Notes: generated by a model not told the origin, from the sequence alone. Positions 32,740 to 46,100 are shown, numbered from the stretch's first letter. The stretch is 64,000 nucleotides of DNA from Aegilops tauschii subsp. strangulata (GCF_002575655.3 NC_053035.3:87445322-87509321); one strand, 5' to 3'. Numbers and translations are program-made.

Positions 32740-34120
32740 CCAGATTAAGACTTAGAGTCATCTGGGTCAGTGCCAAAACTTGTATTGACGTAACCCTTTA
32801 CGACGAACCTTTTTGTCACCTCCATAATCGAGAAACATATCCTTATTCCACTAAGGATAATTTTGACCGCTGTCCAGTGATCTACTCCTAGATCACTATT
32901 GTACTCCCTTGCCAAAATCAGTGTAGGGTATACAATAGATCTGGTACATAGCATGGCATACTTTATAGAACCTATGGTTGAGGCATAGGGAATGACTTTC
33001 ATTCTCTTTCTATCTTCTGCCGTGGTCGGGTTTTGAGTCTTACTCAATTTCACACTTTGTAACACAGGCAAGAACTCTTTCTTTGACTGTTCCATTTTGA
33101 ACTACTTCAAAATCTTGTCAAGGTATCTACTCATTGAAAAAACTTATCAAGCGTTTTGATATATCTCTATAGATCTTGATGCTCAATATGTAAGCAGCTT
33201 CATCGAGGTCTTTCTTTGAAAAACTCCTTTCAAACACTCCTTTATGCTTTGCAGAATAATTCTACATTATTTTCGATCAACAATATGTCATTCACATATA
33301 CTTATCAAAAATGTTGTAGTGCTCCCACTCACTTTCTTGTAAATACAGGCTTCACCGCAAGTCTGTATAAAACTATATGCTTTGATCAACTCATCAAAGC
33401 GTATATTCCAACTCCGAGATGCTTGCACCAGTCCATAGATGGATCGCTAGAGCTTGCACATTTTGTCAACACTTTTAGGATCGACAAAACCTTCTGGTTG
33501 CATCATATACAACTCTTCTTTAATAAATCCATTAAGGAATGCAGTTTTGTTTATCCATTTGCCAGATTTCTAAAATGCGGCAATTGCTAACATGATTCGA
33601 ACAGGCTTAAGCATAGATACGAGTGAGAAACTCTCATCGTAGTCAACACCTTGAACTTGTCGAAAACCTTTTGCAACAATTCTAGCTTTGTAGATAGTAA
33701 CACTACTATCAGCGTCCGTCTTCCTCTTGAAGATCCATTTAATCTCAATGGCTCGCCGATCATTGAGCAATCAATCAACGTCCATACTTTGTTCTCATAC
33801 ATGGACCCCATCTCAGATTTCATGGCCTCAAACCATTTCGCATAATCTGGGCTCATCATCGCTTCCTCATAGTTCGTAGGTTCGTCATGGTCAAGTAACA
33901 TGACCTCCAGAATAGGATTACCGTACCAGTCTGGTGTGGATCTCACTCTGGTTGACCTACGAGGTTCAGTAGTAACTTGATCTGAAGTTACATGATCATC
34001 ATCATTAGCTTCCTCACTAATTGGTGTAGGAGTCACAGGAACAGATTTCTGTGATGAACTACTTTCCAATAAGGGAGCAGGTACAATTACCTCATCAAGT
34101 TCTACTTTCCTCCCGCTCAC
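32740..34120 (-). pseudogene. Copia reverse transcriptase/RNase H relic
   Basis: Minus-strand pieces in order: 34120-33587 (TSDQVTTEPRRSTRVR, EPTNYEEAMMSPDYAKW, GSMYENKVWTLID), 33770-33570 (RRAIEIKWIFKRKTDAD, YKARIVAKGFRQVQGVDYDE, IMLAIAAF), a frameshifted stretch at about 33560-33480 and 33095-32745 (FLPVLQSVKLSKTQNPTTAE, GSIKYAMLCTRS, KGYVNTSFGTDPDDSKS). Most of the domain around the catalytic YVDD is missing or unreadable, and the RNase H end is lost before the polypurine tract. Confidence 0.85.
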
Positions 34121-34280
34121 TTCTTTCGAGAGAAACTCCTTCTCTAGAAAGGATCCATTCTTAGCAACGAATGTCTTGCCTTCGGATCTGTGATAGAAGG
34201 TGTACCCAACAGTCTCCTTTGGGTATCCTATGAAGACACATTTTCCGATTTGGGTTTGAGCTTATCAGGATGAAACTTTT

Positions 34281-35220
34281 TCACATAAGCATCGCAACCC
34301 CAAACTTTAAGAAACGACAACTTTGGCTTGCCAAACCACAGTTCATAAGGCGTCGTCTCAACGATTTAGATGGTGCCCTATTTAATGTGAATGCAGCTGT
34401 CTCTAATGCATAAGCCCAGAACGATAGTGGTAAATCGGTAAGAGACATCATAGATTGCACTATATCCAATAAAGTACGGTTATGACGTTCGGGCACACCA
34501 TTATGCTGTGGTGTTCCAGGTGGCACGAATTTGTGAAACTATTCCACATTGTTTTAATTGAAGACCAAACTCGTAACTCAAATATTTGTCTCCGCGATCA
34601 GATCGTAGAAACTTTATTTTCTTGTCACGATGATTTTCCACTTCACTCTGAAATTCTTTGAACTTTTCAAATGTTTCAGACTTATGTTTCATCAAGTAGA
34701 TATACCCATATCTGCTCAAATTATTTGTGAAGGTCAGAAAATAATGATACCCGCCGCGAGCCTCAACACTCATCGGATCGCATACATCAGTATGTATTAT
34801 TTCCAATAAGCCAGTTGCTTGCTCCATTGTTCCGGAGAACGGAGTTTTAGTCATCTTGCCCATAAGGCATGGTTCGCAAGCATCAAGTGATTCATAATCA
34901 AGTGATTCCAAAATCCCATCAGCATGGAGTTTCTTCATGCGCTTTAAACCAATATGACCTAAACGGCAGTGCCACAAATAAGTTGCACTATCATTATTAA
35001 CTTTGCATCTTTTGGCTTCAATATTATGAATATGTGTATCACCACGATCGAGATCCAACAAACCATTTTCATTGGGTGTGTAACCATATAAGGTTTTATT
35101 CATGTAAACAGAACAACAATTATTCTCTAACTTAAATGAATAACCGTATTGCAATAAACATGACCAAATCATATTCATGCTCAACGCAAACACCAAATAA
35201 CATTTATTTAGGTTCAACAC
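34281..35220 (-). pseudogene. Copia integrase relic
   Basis: 35220-34501 contains the zinc-binding HHCC region (LWHCRLGHIG, CEPCLMGKM) and two of the DDE residues (HTDVCDP and LRSDRGDKYLS). A frameshift near 34515 moves the Glu motif (GTPQHNGVPERHNRTLLD) to another frame at 34526-34281. In the second D motif the usual GGEY reads GDKY. No longer functional as one protein. Confidence 0.85.
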
Positions 35221-36260
35221 TAATCCCGAAAGTATAGGGAGTGTGCGATGATGATCATATCAATCTTGGAACTACTTCCAACACACATCCTCACTTCACC
35301 CTTAACTAGTCTCTGTTCATTCTGCAACTCCCGTTTCGAGTTACTACTCTTAGCAACTGAACCAGTATCAAATACCGAGGGGTTGCTATAAACACTAGTA
35401 AAGTACACATCAATAACATGTATATCAAATATAGCTTTGTTCACTTTGCCATCCTTCTTATCCACCAAATACTTGGGGCAGTTCCGCTTCGAGTGACCAG
35501 TCCCTTTACATTAGAAGCACTTAGTCTCAGGCTTAGATCCAGACTTGTGCTTCTTCACTTGAGCAGCAACTTGCTTGCCGTTCTTCTTGAAGTTCCCCTT
35601 CTTTCCTTTGCCCTTTTTCTTGAAACTAGTGATCTTGTCAACCATCAACACTTGATGCTTTTCTTGATTTCTACCTTCGTCGATTTCAGCATCATGAAGA
35701 ACTCGGGAATCGTTTTCGTCATCCCTTGCATACTATAGTTCATCACGAAGTTCTACTAACTTGGTGATGGTGACTAGAGAATTCTGTCAATCACTATTTT
35801 ATCTGGAAGATTAACTCCCACTTGATTCAAGCAATTGTAGTACCCAGACAATCTGAGCACATGCTCACTGGTTGAGCTATTCTCCTCCATCTTGTAGCTA
35901 TAGAACTTGTTGGAGACTTCATATCTCTCAACTCGGGTATTTTTTTGAAATATTAACTTCAACTCCTGGAACATCTCATATGGTCGATGATGTTCAAAAC
36001 GTCTTTGAAGTCCCGATTCTAAGCCGTTTAAGCATGGTGCACTAAACTATCAAGTAGTCATCATATTGAGCTAGCCAAACGTTCATAACATCTGCATCTG
36101 CTCCTGCAATAGGTTTGTCACCTAGCGGTGCATCAAGGACATAATTCTTCTGTGCAACAATGAGGATAATCCTCAGATCACGGATCCAATCCGCATCATT
36201 GCTACTAACATCTTTCAACTTAGTTTTCTCTAGGAACATATCAAAAATAAAACAGGGGAG
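35221..36260 (-). pseudogene. Copia gag relic with broken zinc knuckle
   Basis: 36239-36042 has WIRDLRIILIVAQKNYVLDA, a gag N-terminal motif. 35974-35774 has MFQELKLIFQKNTRVERYEV and HVLRLSGYYNCLNQVGVNLP, typical of the Copia gag core. The CCHC zinc knuckle at about 35519-35475 (C-F-stop-C-K-G-T-G-H-S-K-R-N-C) has a TAA (35513-35511) between its first two Cys. Other stops separate the blocks. Confidence 0.8.
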
Positions 36261-37485
36261 CTAAACGCGAGCTATTGATCTACAACATAGATATGCTAAT
36301 ACTACTAGGGCTAAGTTCATGATAATTAAAGTTCAATTAATCATATTACTTAAGAACTCCCACTTAGATAGACATCCCTCTAATCCTCTAAGTGATCACG
36401 TGATCCATATCAACTAAACCATGTCCGATCATCACGTGAGATGGAGTAGTTTCAATGGTGAACATCACTATGTTGATCATATCTACTATATGATTCACGC
36501 TCGACCTTTCGGTCTCAGTGTTCCGAGGCCATATCTGTTATATGCTAGGATCGTCAAGCTTAACCTGAGTATTCCGCGTGTGCAACTGTTTTGCACCCGT
36601 TGTATTTGAACATAGAGCCTATCACACCCGATCATCACGTGGTGTCTCAGCACGAAGAACTTTCGCAACGGTGCATACTCAGGGAGAACACTTATACCTT
36701 GATAATTTAGTGAGAGATCATCTTATAATGCTACCGTCAATCAAAGCAAGATAAGATGCATAAAAGATAAACATCACATGCAATCAATATGAGTGATATG
36801 ATATGGCCATCATCATCTTGTGCTTGTGATCTCCATTTCCGAAGCACCGTCATGATCACCATCGTTACCGACGCGACACCTTGATCTCCATCGTAGCATC
36901 GTTGCCGTCTCGCCAACTTATGCTTCTACGACTATCGGTACCGCTTAGTGATAAAGTAAAGCATTACAGGGCGTTTGCATTGCATACAATAAAGCGACAA
37001 CCATATGGCTCCTGCCAGTTGCCGATAACTCGGTTACAAAACATGATCATCTCATACAATAAAATATAGCATCATGCCTTGACCATATCACATCACAACA
37101 TGCCCTGCAAAAACAAGTTAGACGTCCTCTACTTTGTTGTTGCAAGTTTTACATGGCTGCTACGGGCTGAGCAAGAACCGTTCTTACCTACGCATCAAAA
37201 CCACAACGATAGTTTGTCAAGTTAGTGTTGTTTTAACCTTTGCAAGGACCGGGCGTAGCCACACTCGGTTCAACTAAAGTTGGAGGAACTGACACCCGCC
37301 AGCCACCTGTGTGCAAAGCACGTCGGTAGAACCAGTCTCGCGTAAGCGTACGCGTAATGTCAGTCCGGGCTGCTTCATCCAACAATACAGTCGAACCAAA
37401 GTATGACATGCTGGTAAGCAGTATGACTTATATCGCCCAAAACTCACTTGTGTTCTACTCGTGCATATGACATCTACGCATAAAA
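36261..37485 (-). other. Copia untranslated leader
   Basis: About 1.2 kb without coding potential between gag and the primer-binding site, matching 3010-4280 of the partial copy. Long leaders of this kind are usual in the BARE-1 group. Confidence 0.7.
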
Positions 37486-37501
37486 CCAGGCTCTGATACC
37501 A
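37486..37501 (-). promoter_or_regulatory. tRNA-iMet primer-binding site
   Basis: Minus strand TGGTATCAGAGCCTGG, one base after the LTR end; complementary to the 3' end of plant initiator tRNA-Met. Confidence 0.95.
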
Positions 37502-37502
37502 C

Positions 37503-39234
37503 TGTTGGGGAACGTAGTAATTTCAAACAAAATTCCTACGCACACGCAAGATCATGGTGATGCATAGCAACGAGAGGGGAGAGTGTTGTCCACATACCCT
37601 CGTAGACCGAAAGCGGAAGCGTTAGCACAACGCGGTTGATGTAGTCGTACGTCTTCACGATCCGACCGATCAAGTAGCGAACGCACGACACCTCTGAGTT
37701 CAGCACACGTTCAGCCCGATGACGTCCCTCGAACTCCGATCCAGCCGAGTGTTGAGGGAGAGTTTCGTCAGCACGACGGCGTGGTGACGATGATGATGTT
37801 CTACCCACGCAGGGCTTCGCCTAAGCACCGCTACACTATTATCGAGGTGGACTATGGTGGAGGGGGGCACCGCACACGGCTAAAAGATCAAAACGATCAA
37901 TTATTGTCTCAAGGGTGCCCCTGCCCCCGTATATAAAGGATGGAGGAGGTGCGTCCGGCCAGGAGGGGGCGCGCCAGGAGGAGTCCTACTCCCACCGGGA
38001 GTAGGACTCCCTCCCTTTTCCTAGTTGGATTAGGAGTGGAGGGGGAAAGAGGAGGGAGAGAGGAAGGAAAGGGGGGCGCCGCCCCCCTCTCCTTGTCCTA
38101 TTCGGACTAGGGGGGAGGGGCGCGCGACCCTGCCCTAGCCGCCTCTCCTCTTCTCCACAAAGGCCCACTATGGCCCATTAAGCCCCCGGGGGGTTCCGGT
38201 AACCCCTCGGTACTCCGGTAAAATGCCGATTTCATCCGAAACACTTCCGATATCCAAATATAGGCTTCCAATATATCAATCTTCATGTCTCGACCATTTT
38301 GAGACTCCTTGTCATGTCCGTGATCACATCCGGGACTCCGAACAACCTTCGGTACATCAAAACATATAAACTCATAATATAACTGTCATCGAAACGTTAA
38401 GCGTGCGGACCCTACGGGTTCGAGAACTATGTAGACATGACCGAGACACGTCTCCGGTCAATAACCAATAGCGGAACCTGGATGCTCATATTGGCTCCCA
38501 CATATTCTACGAAGATCTTTATCAGTCAAACCGCATAACAACATACGTTGTTCCCTTTGTCATCGGTATGTTACTTGCCCGAGATTCGATCGTCGGTATC
38601 TCAATACCTAGTTCAATCTCATTACCGGCAAGTCTCTTTACTCGTTCCGTAATACATCATCCCGCAACTAACTCATTAGTTGCAATGCTTGCAAGGCTTA
38701 AGTGATGTGCATTACCGAGTGGGCCCAGAGATACCTCTCCGATAATCGGAGTGACAAATCCTAATCTCAAAATACGCCAACCCAACAAGTACCTTCGGAG
38801 ACACCTGTAGAGCACCTTTATAATCACCCAGTTACTTGTGATGTTTGGTAGCACACAAAGTGTTCCTCCGGTAAACGGGAGTTGCATAATCTCATAGTCA
38901 TAGGAACATGTATAAGTCATGAAGAAAGCAATAGCAGAAAATTAAACGATCAAGTGCTAAGCTAACGGAATGGGTCAAGTCAATCACATCATTCTCCTAA
39001 TGATGTGATCCCGTTAATCAAATGACAACTCATGTCTATGGCTAGGAAACATAACCATCTTTGATCAACGAGCTAGTCAAGTAGAGGCATACTAGTGACA
39101 CTCTATTTGTCTATGTACTCACACATGTATTATGTTTCCAGTTAATACAATTCTAGCATGAATAATAAACATTTATCATGAAATAAGGAAATAAATAATA
39201 ACTTTGTTATTGCCTCTAGGGCATATTTCCTTCA
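37503..39234 (-). repeat. Copia 5' LTR (element orientation)
   Basis: 1732 bp. It differs from 30678-32412 by scattered substitutions and a few small indels, for instance in a poly-G run near 31240 that is shorter here. TATATA lies near 37931. Confidence 0.95.
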
Positions 39235-39239
39235 CCGCG
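39235..39239. repeat. TSD CCGCG, right copy
   Basis: Partner of 30673-30677. Confidence 0.95.
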
Positions 39240-42056
39240 AGCACCAGCATCGCCCAGGCAGTCGGAGCCTGGCGAGCGGCGTCGTTCGCGCGCCAGACGA
39301 CCGGCACACATCGCCGGATCCAAAGATGGAGCTGCCCCCCCCCCGCAGGCGGCGCGGGGCCCTCCAGGGGTGTCGTTGTGCCACCTCCGGGCGGCGCAGC
39401 GACCTCAAGGACGCCCACACCGGCGACCACCGCGCGTTCTTCCCATGGTGTGCGCGCCGAGAAGCGTCACCACGTTGGTGACCCTGGGCACCGCCGTGGG
39501 AAGAGCCCTGTGCGATATCCGCAAGATGAAGGGGTTCAGCACGCTCGCCGAAGCGCTGGCGAAATTGGCACGCAGCCGCTGGGTCATAACGGGGCTCATT
39601 CTAACGTAGTTAGAAGTCGAAGCGCATCGCGATCCACGCAGATGTCGCCGCCGCCCACGCCAGCGGAAGCTTTGGCGCGCGCGCAGCTGCTCCTCGACTT
39701 CCCTCCTGCTGCGAAGAAGATCGACGAGTGGAGGGCCCCCATCCGGAGCCTCGTCGCCGTCGCCAACAAAGACGATCCGCGACCGGCAAGGCCCTCGAGT
39801 CGGCGCTCCACCGAGCCACCACATGCTGGCGCCGTGAGGACCGGGGGAGCTGTGGCCACGGTGCACTCTCCTCCTCCTCGCCAGCCGCCACGGGCGTCGG
39901 CCCGTCGTGATGACATTTGTGATAACATCTCCATAGCGTCGTCCGACCCGCGGACCCTCCGTGACCAGCGCCAGGTCCTTCGGGAACGAGCTCACGAAGA
40001 TGCTCGAACCACCGCCGAGCGTCGGCACGAAACGCGCCGCCAGTCGGACAAGCGGGCGGGACCCGCTATGGACCACCCGGCACCGGGGGGCCCTGGCAGC
40101 CTACCTTACGAGGTGGGCTGCCCGGCCTTTACCCGTGAGCTGCGGCAGTTCCAGTGGCTGTCCCACCGCACGTTCAAGCCCGACGTCGGCGAGAAGTACA
40201 CTGGAAAGACCCATCCGTCCGAGTTCCTCAGCATGTACACCATCGCGATGCAGGCTGCCGGGGCTCGCGGCGACAAGGTGCTTGCCAACTATTTCCCACT
40301 GGCGCTCAAGCCCAATGTGATGTCTTGGTTGATGCACTTGCCGGTGGATTCCATTTCTTCTTGGTCGGATCTGTGCCATGAGTTCGTTGGCGCCTTTACA
40401 GGAGGCCACCAAGCTCATCGCCAGGCCAGTGATCTGCATATCATTCCCCAGAAGGAAGGGGAGACCCTGCGCAAGTACATCCAGAGATTCAGCCGGGTGC
40501 AGTACAACATCCCCGACGTTCATCCCGCCGCTGTGATTAGCGCATTCCACCAGAACGTGCACAATCACAAGATGCGCGAGGAGCTGGCGATGACCAAGGT
40601 TAAGGATGTGGCCGAGCTCCACGTTCTGGTCGATAGATGCGCCCGGGCTGAAGAGGGAAGGAGGTACCCCGGCGAAGACGCCGGCACGGAAACCGACTCT
40701 ACCGATGAGGACGCCGCTACCCCGACGAAGAAGGGCCGGCGTCGCAACAGGAAACGCAAGGGCAAGGCCGTGCTTGCCGTTGAGGGATCTGACGACACCG
40801 GTGCCGGCAAGAAGGTTAAGGCAGGCGCTCCCGACAAGGAGATTGCTGGGTGCGCCGCCTGCCGGGCCTTGGCGGCTACCGACAAGCCAGGGAGCTCCGG
40901 CAAGCAATACTGCAAGATCCACCGCACCAAGGGCCACGACCTCCAGAACTGCCGACAAGTCGAGCTGCTTGCTGAGAAGCAAAAGGCTGAGTACAAGAGG
41001 CGGGACAAGGAGAAGGACCAGGACGGTGCTGAGGGATCCGGCAAGAAGCGTGGCGGCCAAGGAGGCCGCCCCGGCAAGGACAACCAGCAAGAGAGGCCCG
41101 CCCGGGGCCACGACAAGAAACAAGATGACGATGATCACGACGAGGATGACGAGTCTGGTGAGCAAGGGTTCCAGAAGGCTACGGAGGCCATGTGCGTCGA
41201 TGGCGGCGCCTCGCTGCATACCTCTCATCGCCAGCTCAAGCAGTGGGCGCGTGAGATTACAGCAGCAGAGCCGTCGTTCGACCCTCAGAAGCCGCTGAAG
41301 TGGTCCAGCACGCCCCTCATCTTTGACGCCGAGGACCACCCTGAACGCATTACCGCGGTCGGGTGTTTGCCATTGTTGGTCTCACCAACGATACGCAAGC
41401 TCAGGGTGAACAAGATGTTGGTTGACGGCGGGGCCGGCCTGAACCTGATCTCGCCTGTCGTGATCAAAAAGTTGCAAATCCCTGATGGAGACCTCGAGGA
41501 AACGGGCACGTTTCAAGGGGTCAATCTGGGGAGGAGCCAGCCGAAGGGAAAGGTCACACTGCCCGTGACATTTGGAGGAGAGTTGAACTACAGGATGGAG
41601 AGGATCATCTTCGACGTGGCCGAGATCCCCTTGCCCTACAACGGGATCCTCGGCCGCCCGACACTAGCCAAGTTCATGGCGGCGTCACACTACGCCTACA
41701 ACATGCTAAAGATGCCCGGGCCGTTGACCATCATCTCCGTCCCCTCCGACAAGAAGGACGCGCTAATTTGCGCCGACCAACTCTACCGGGATGCAGTTGT
41801 AGCAGCTGTCGCCAAGGCACCTGCTCCTGCCGCTGAAACCCCAGGAGGGAGGAAGAAGCCCGGCAAGACATCTCGCACCCACTCCGGCAAGCGCACCTCT
41901 TCGGAGTGTTGTGCTGCCGTCGAGGACGTGCCAGAGAGCTCTACCGACAAGAGCAAGAGATCCAGAGCCGAGCCACCGCAAACCAAGAAGGTGTGCGCCA
42001 GGGAGGATGGCACGGGAGGGGCCTTCACCATAGGCTCCACCCTCGACAGCAAATAG
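39240..42056 (+). pseudogene. Tat element gag-protease
   Basis: Long open frame after the Copia insertion. About 40110-40660 encodes the retrotransposon gag core (KYTGKTHPSEFLSMYTIAMQ, LPVDSISSWSDLCHEFVGAF, GETLRKYIQRFSRVQYNIPD). About 40908-40956 holds a C-x2-H...H-x4-C zinc-knuckle-like motif (CKIHRTKGHDLQNC). About 41290-41730 is the retropepsin with VDGGAGLNLIS (catalytic Asp followed by Gly-Gly, a variant seen in this lineage) and NGILGRPTLAKF. The frame ends at TAG 42054-42056, but the same frame continues at once into pol, so the stop looks like a mutated Gln codon. Long antisense frames here are shadows. Confidence 0.85.
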
Positions 42057-43006
42057 GAAGGCGCGCTCGTCACCTTCCTGCGGGCGAATGTCGACGTGTT
42101 TGCATGGCAAGCATCCGACATCCCCGGTGTTCCCAGGGAGGTGATTGAGCACCACCTAGATGTCTGCCCCCACGCACGGCCCGTCAAGCAGAAGGTCAGA
42201 AAGCAGGCTCTGGAGAGGCAGGAGTTCATCACAGAGGAGATCAGGAAGTTGGAAGAGGCAGGTTTGGTGAGAGGAGTGCTCCACCCGACGTGGTTGGCCA
42301 ATCCGGTAGTGGTGCGCAAGGCGAATGGGAAGTGGAGACTGTGTATTGATTACACAGATATCAATAAGGCTTGTCCTAAGGACCCCTTCCCATTGCCGCG
42401 CATTGACCAGATTGTTGACTCCACGACCGGGTGTGATCTGTTGTCATTCCTCGACGCCTACTCAGGCTACCACCAGATCTTCATGACAAGAGAGGATAAA
42501 GAAAAGACAGCATTCATCACCCCATGTGGTACGTATTGCTTTTTACGGATGCCTTTCGGGTTGAAGAGCGCTGACTCAACATTTGCAAGAGTAGTCCAAA
42601 TTGGCTTTGAACCTCAGCTCCATAGAAATATGGAGGCCTACATGGATGACATAGTGGTCAAAACCAAGGACGAGCCAACTCTTGTGCAAGATCTGGAAGA
42701 GACATTTGCTAACCTGCACAAGATCAACCTCAAGCTGAACCCTGAGAAGTGTGTCTTCGGCGTTCCATCCGGCAAGCTTCTCGGGTTCTTTGTGTCGCAG
42801 CGCGGGATCGAGGCAAACCCAGACAAGATCAAGGCTATTGAGCAGATTGAGGCGCCCAAGCGGATCAAGGATGTGCGCCGGCTCACCGGCTGCGTTGCCG
42901 CCATGAGCCGATTCATCTCCAAGTCCGCCGAGCGCGCCCTTCCCTTCTTCAAAATCTTGAAGAAGGCAGGCCCAATAGAGTGGACCCCAGAAGCCGAGAC
43001 ATCATT
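42057..43006 (+). pseudogene. Tat element reverse transcriptase, first part
   Basis: In frame with gag. Shows FLRANVDVFAWQASDIPGVP, WRLCIDYTDINKACPKDPFP, DLLSFLDAYSGYHQIF (catalytic Asp), FLRMPFGLKSADSTFARVV and the active-site AYMDDIVVKT. It continues through the RT thumb-side motifs (GFFVSQRGIEANPDKI, RRLTGCVAAMSRFIS) and is cut after AETS by the LINE insertion. Confidence 0.9.
42993..43006. repeat. LINE target-site duplication, left
   Basis: GCCGAGACATCATT, repeated at 46576-46589. Length and perfect match fit target-primed reverse transcription. Confidence 0.95.
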
Positions 43007-43025
43007 TTTTTTAAAGAAAGAATGA

Positions 43026-43046
43026 CAGTGGGAGAGGCTCCCACTG
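43026..43046 (-). other. Perfect hairpin at the LINE 3' end
   Basis: CAGTGGGAG, loop AGG/CCT, CTCCCACTG: a 9-bp perfect stem with a 3-nt loop, 13 bp from the A-tail. In some LINEs a 3' stem-loop is the recognition site for the element's own RT. Confidence 0.8.
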
Positions 43047-43182
43047 ACTTTGTATTACTCACAAAGGGACAATTACATATGTGTTACAAAGGGTTTTTGT
43101 GGCCCCCCGGCCATGCAAGCTATCCACGGTCCTAGTGACCCAAATTTACAATGTAATTAGACAGGAAGGGATGAAGTTCCTC

Positions 43183-46100
43183 TCAGCAGTTATGTGTTAG
43201 CAGCTCCAAGAGATGCTTGAATCTAGCCAGCCATGCTCCATAGGAATGCTGAATCCCTCTAAAGTGTTGATTGTTTCTCTCCATCCAAAGACTCCAAGCA
43301 GCCAAGAGAAAGATATCCATGAAAAGAGGTTGTCTCCAATTATCCCTACCTCCATGCAGAAGAGCCAGTCTGTTGTCATCTATCGGCCATGTCATTCCAA
43401 CTACATCCCAGCAGCGCTGACTAAAGGGGCAATTGAAGAATAGATGCTCCACCGTTTCCTCTGGAGGGTTTTGACAGAACATGCATGTATAGTTGCCCCC
43501 CACGACAACAAAATGTCTGCGTTTGAGCATATTCCTGGTATTCAGATGATCAACTAGGAGTAGCCACCCAAACATCTTGAATTTGATCGGGCTTTTAGCT
43601 TTCCAGAGCCATCCAAACGCCTCATCTGCCACAACCTGTTTGTAGCAGTGGTTATAGAACTTCTTGGACGAGAAACGCCCGAGCATGCATTCCCAGACAT
43701 CACAGCGGTCGGCGGCCAACCGATTTTGCGGCAACCCCTCCTGGATCTCTTTGATTTCCTCTCTCGCCTGGGTCGAGAGAGGTAGACTAAAAATCGTGGC
43801 TGGGTCAGTTGCCGTAAGAACCTTAGCAATGGAGTCGTCCTCATTCAAGCAAAATGAAAAGGCTCGTGGATATATATCCATTATTGGGGAATCCTGAGTA
43901 TTATCAAACCAAACATCTTTCCAGAACAGAGCACTAGAGCCATCCCCGGGGGTGACTTTAGTGATCCCTCGGAAGATCCCACTGAGTTGCATCACATCCT
44001 TCCACTAGAAAGAGCCCATCGCCTCAGATGCATGCGGTATCTTGTTTCTGTAGTAGGTATCCCAAACAAGCTCCACCCAGGGAACATCTTCATGATTATA
44101 GAATTTGAATAGATGTTTTAGGAGGAGGGCTGCATTCTGTGTTTTAATATCAATAACACCAAGGCCTCCGCAGCGTTTTGGGCGGCAGACAAGTTCCCAG
44201 GCCGCGAGAGAGTTATTTTTGACCCCATCGTCAGAGTTTTTAGCCCAGAGGCAATATCTACGCAGCTTGTCCAGATGTTCAATCACCTTTGGGTGCATTT
44301 TGATTGTGCACATTGCATATATCAGCATCGAAGTCACAACTGAATTGACCAAGGTCAGTTTAGCCCCGGATGACATCAGTGACAGCGCAGTGGATGTCTT
44401 CCGCTCAACTGCATGAACCAGCGGCATAAGATCAAGGACACTGGGCCTCGTCGTGCCCATTGGCAGGCCGAGGTATGTGAAGGGCATGGAACCAACAGAG
44501 CAACCAAAAACCCCAGCCAGTTCACAAGCACGTCGGTGATCAATGTTAATGGGTATAAGAGTTGATTTCTGAAAATTGATCTTCAGCCCAATGGAAGTAG
44601 CATAATCTTCTAGGATAGCTTTCATACGAGCAGCCTGCACTGGACATGCCTGCATAACTAAAATCGTGTCGTCAGCGTATTGGACAACCGTGAAGTCACC
44701 CGCCCTATCACGAGGGAGAGGAAGATCAAACAGTCCTCGAGTAAAAGCATCGTTAACTGCTACTTGGAGGAGATCAGCCCCAAGGACAAAGATCAACGGT
44801 GAGAGAGGGTCCCCCTGGCACACTCCACACTTACAGTTGAATTTTCGACCAGGGACTCCATTAAGGAGTACAGAAGAAACCCCCGAGCCAAAGATCGTAT
44901 TCATCCATCCAAGCCATTTGTCATCAAAACCCATGTGTTTCATAATTGCCATCATGGGGGCGTGCTCAATAGTGTCAAACGCCTTGGCAAAGTCTAGTTT
45001 GAGGAGGATGTTTTCCCTTGCTGAGGTATGGCATTGATGGATGTATTCAAACAACCACGCTAGGCAATCTTGGATTGTCCTCCCTTTGAGGAAACCGTAC
45101 TGATTTCTGTGTATGATCTTGAGGATGACTTTCTGTAGCCGATTTGCCAAGATCTTAGTGATGATTTTCAGACAACAATTCAGTAAAGTAATTGGTCTAT
45201 ATTCATTTGCAGTTTCTGGAGAAGAGTTCTTTGGGATCAAGGTGATATACCCCTCACTAATACTGGTTATATCTAGCCCTCCGGCATGAAATGCATGTCA
45301 CAACTCATAGAAGTCCGACTTGATGATCTGCCAGCAGCTCTTAAGGAAACAACCATTAAAACCATCAGGACCCGGAGCCCGATCACTCGGCATTTCCTTA
45401 ATAACAGTGTCAATCTCTTCATTGGAAAAAGGTGCCGACAAGTGCTCCAGACCCTCAATCCGACGGATGATTCTGGAAAGATCAAAACGCATGTGAGTGG
45501 GTTTAGAAGAACCCAAACGTTCCTTATAGGTTTTGAACAACACCCCTTCCTTGCCAACATGGTCATGTATTTCCACATCGCCATCACAAAGCATGGCGAT
45601 AGAGTTGTGTCTGTATCTCTCCGTGGCCAGGGATTGAAAGAGTTTGGTATTTTCATCCGCAAATCTGAAGTATCTGATCGTGCATCTTTTCCTCCAGTAT
45701 TCATTCTGAAACTGTAACAATGTCTGCAAGTGAGATTTCAAGATTTTCCGGAAGTTTGATTCCTGAATAAATAGAGGTCTTTTGTCCTCGAGATTATCCA
45801 TCGTAGCTAAAGATTCATTACTGTTCTGAATTATGATTTTCAGCTTTGAGATATCCCTGCTCCATCTCTTGAGATCATACCTCAGAGTTTTCAGTTTTTT
45901 ACAAATGCGGGCGGCAGGGTTCGGGGCATGGCATGCCTTGGACCAGGAGGCGGCAACCACCTCCATAAACCCAGAATGGTTAATCCAAAAATTCTCAAAA
46001 CGGAAGAGTTTGGACATGGGGATAGAGGACTCAATTGTAACCACACAGGGAATATGATCAGACACCGGTTTTCCTAATGGCAAGACCATTGTGTTTGGGA

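Larger units (their letters stand above)
30678..39234 (-). mobile_element. Complete BARE-1/Angela-type Copia retrotransposon (8557 bp)
   Basis: Minus-strand element with both LTRs (37503-39234 is its 5' LTR, 30678-32412 its 3' LTR), the perfect TSD CCGCG, a tRNA-iMet primer-binding site and a polypurine tract. On the minus strand the LTR starts TGAAGGAAATATGCCC and ends GTTCCCCAACA. Internal order is leader, gag, integrase, reverse transcriptase/RNase H, the Copia order. The coding region is broken by many frameshifts although the two LTRs differ only by a few percent by eye. Either the copy was defective when it inserted and was mobilised in trans, or decay was fast. It lies in gag of the Tat element. 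Confidence 0.95.

Noticed and set aside
40101..41339. 412-codon minus-strand frame
   Set aside because: Exact antisense of the Tat gag-protease frame, Leu/Val-rich shadow without domain.
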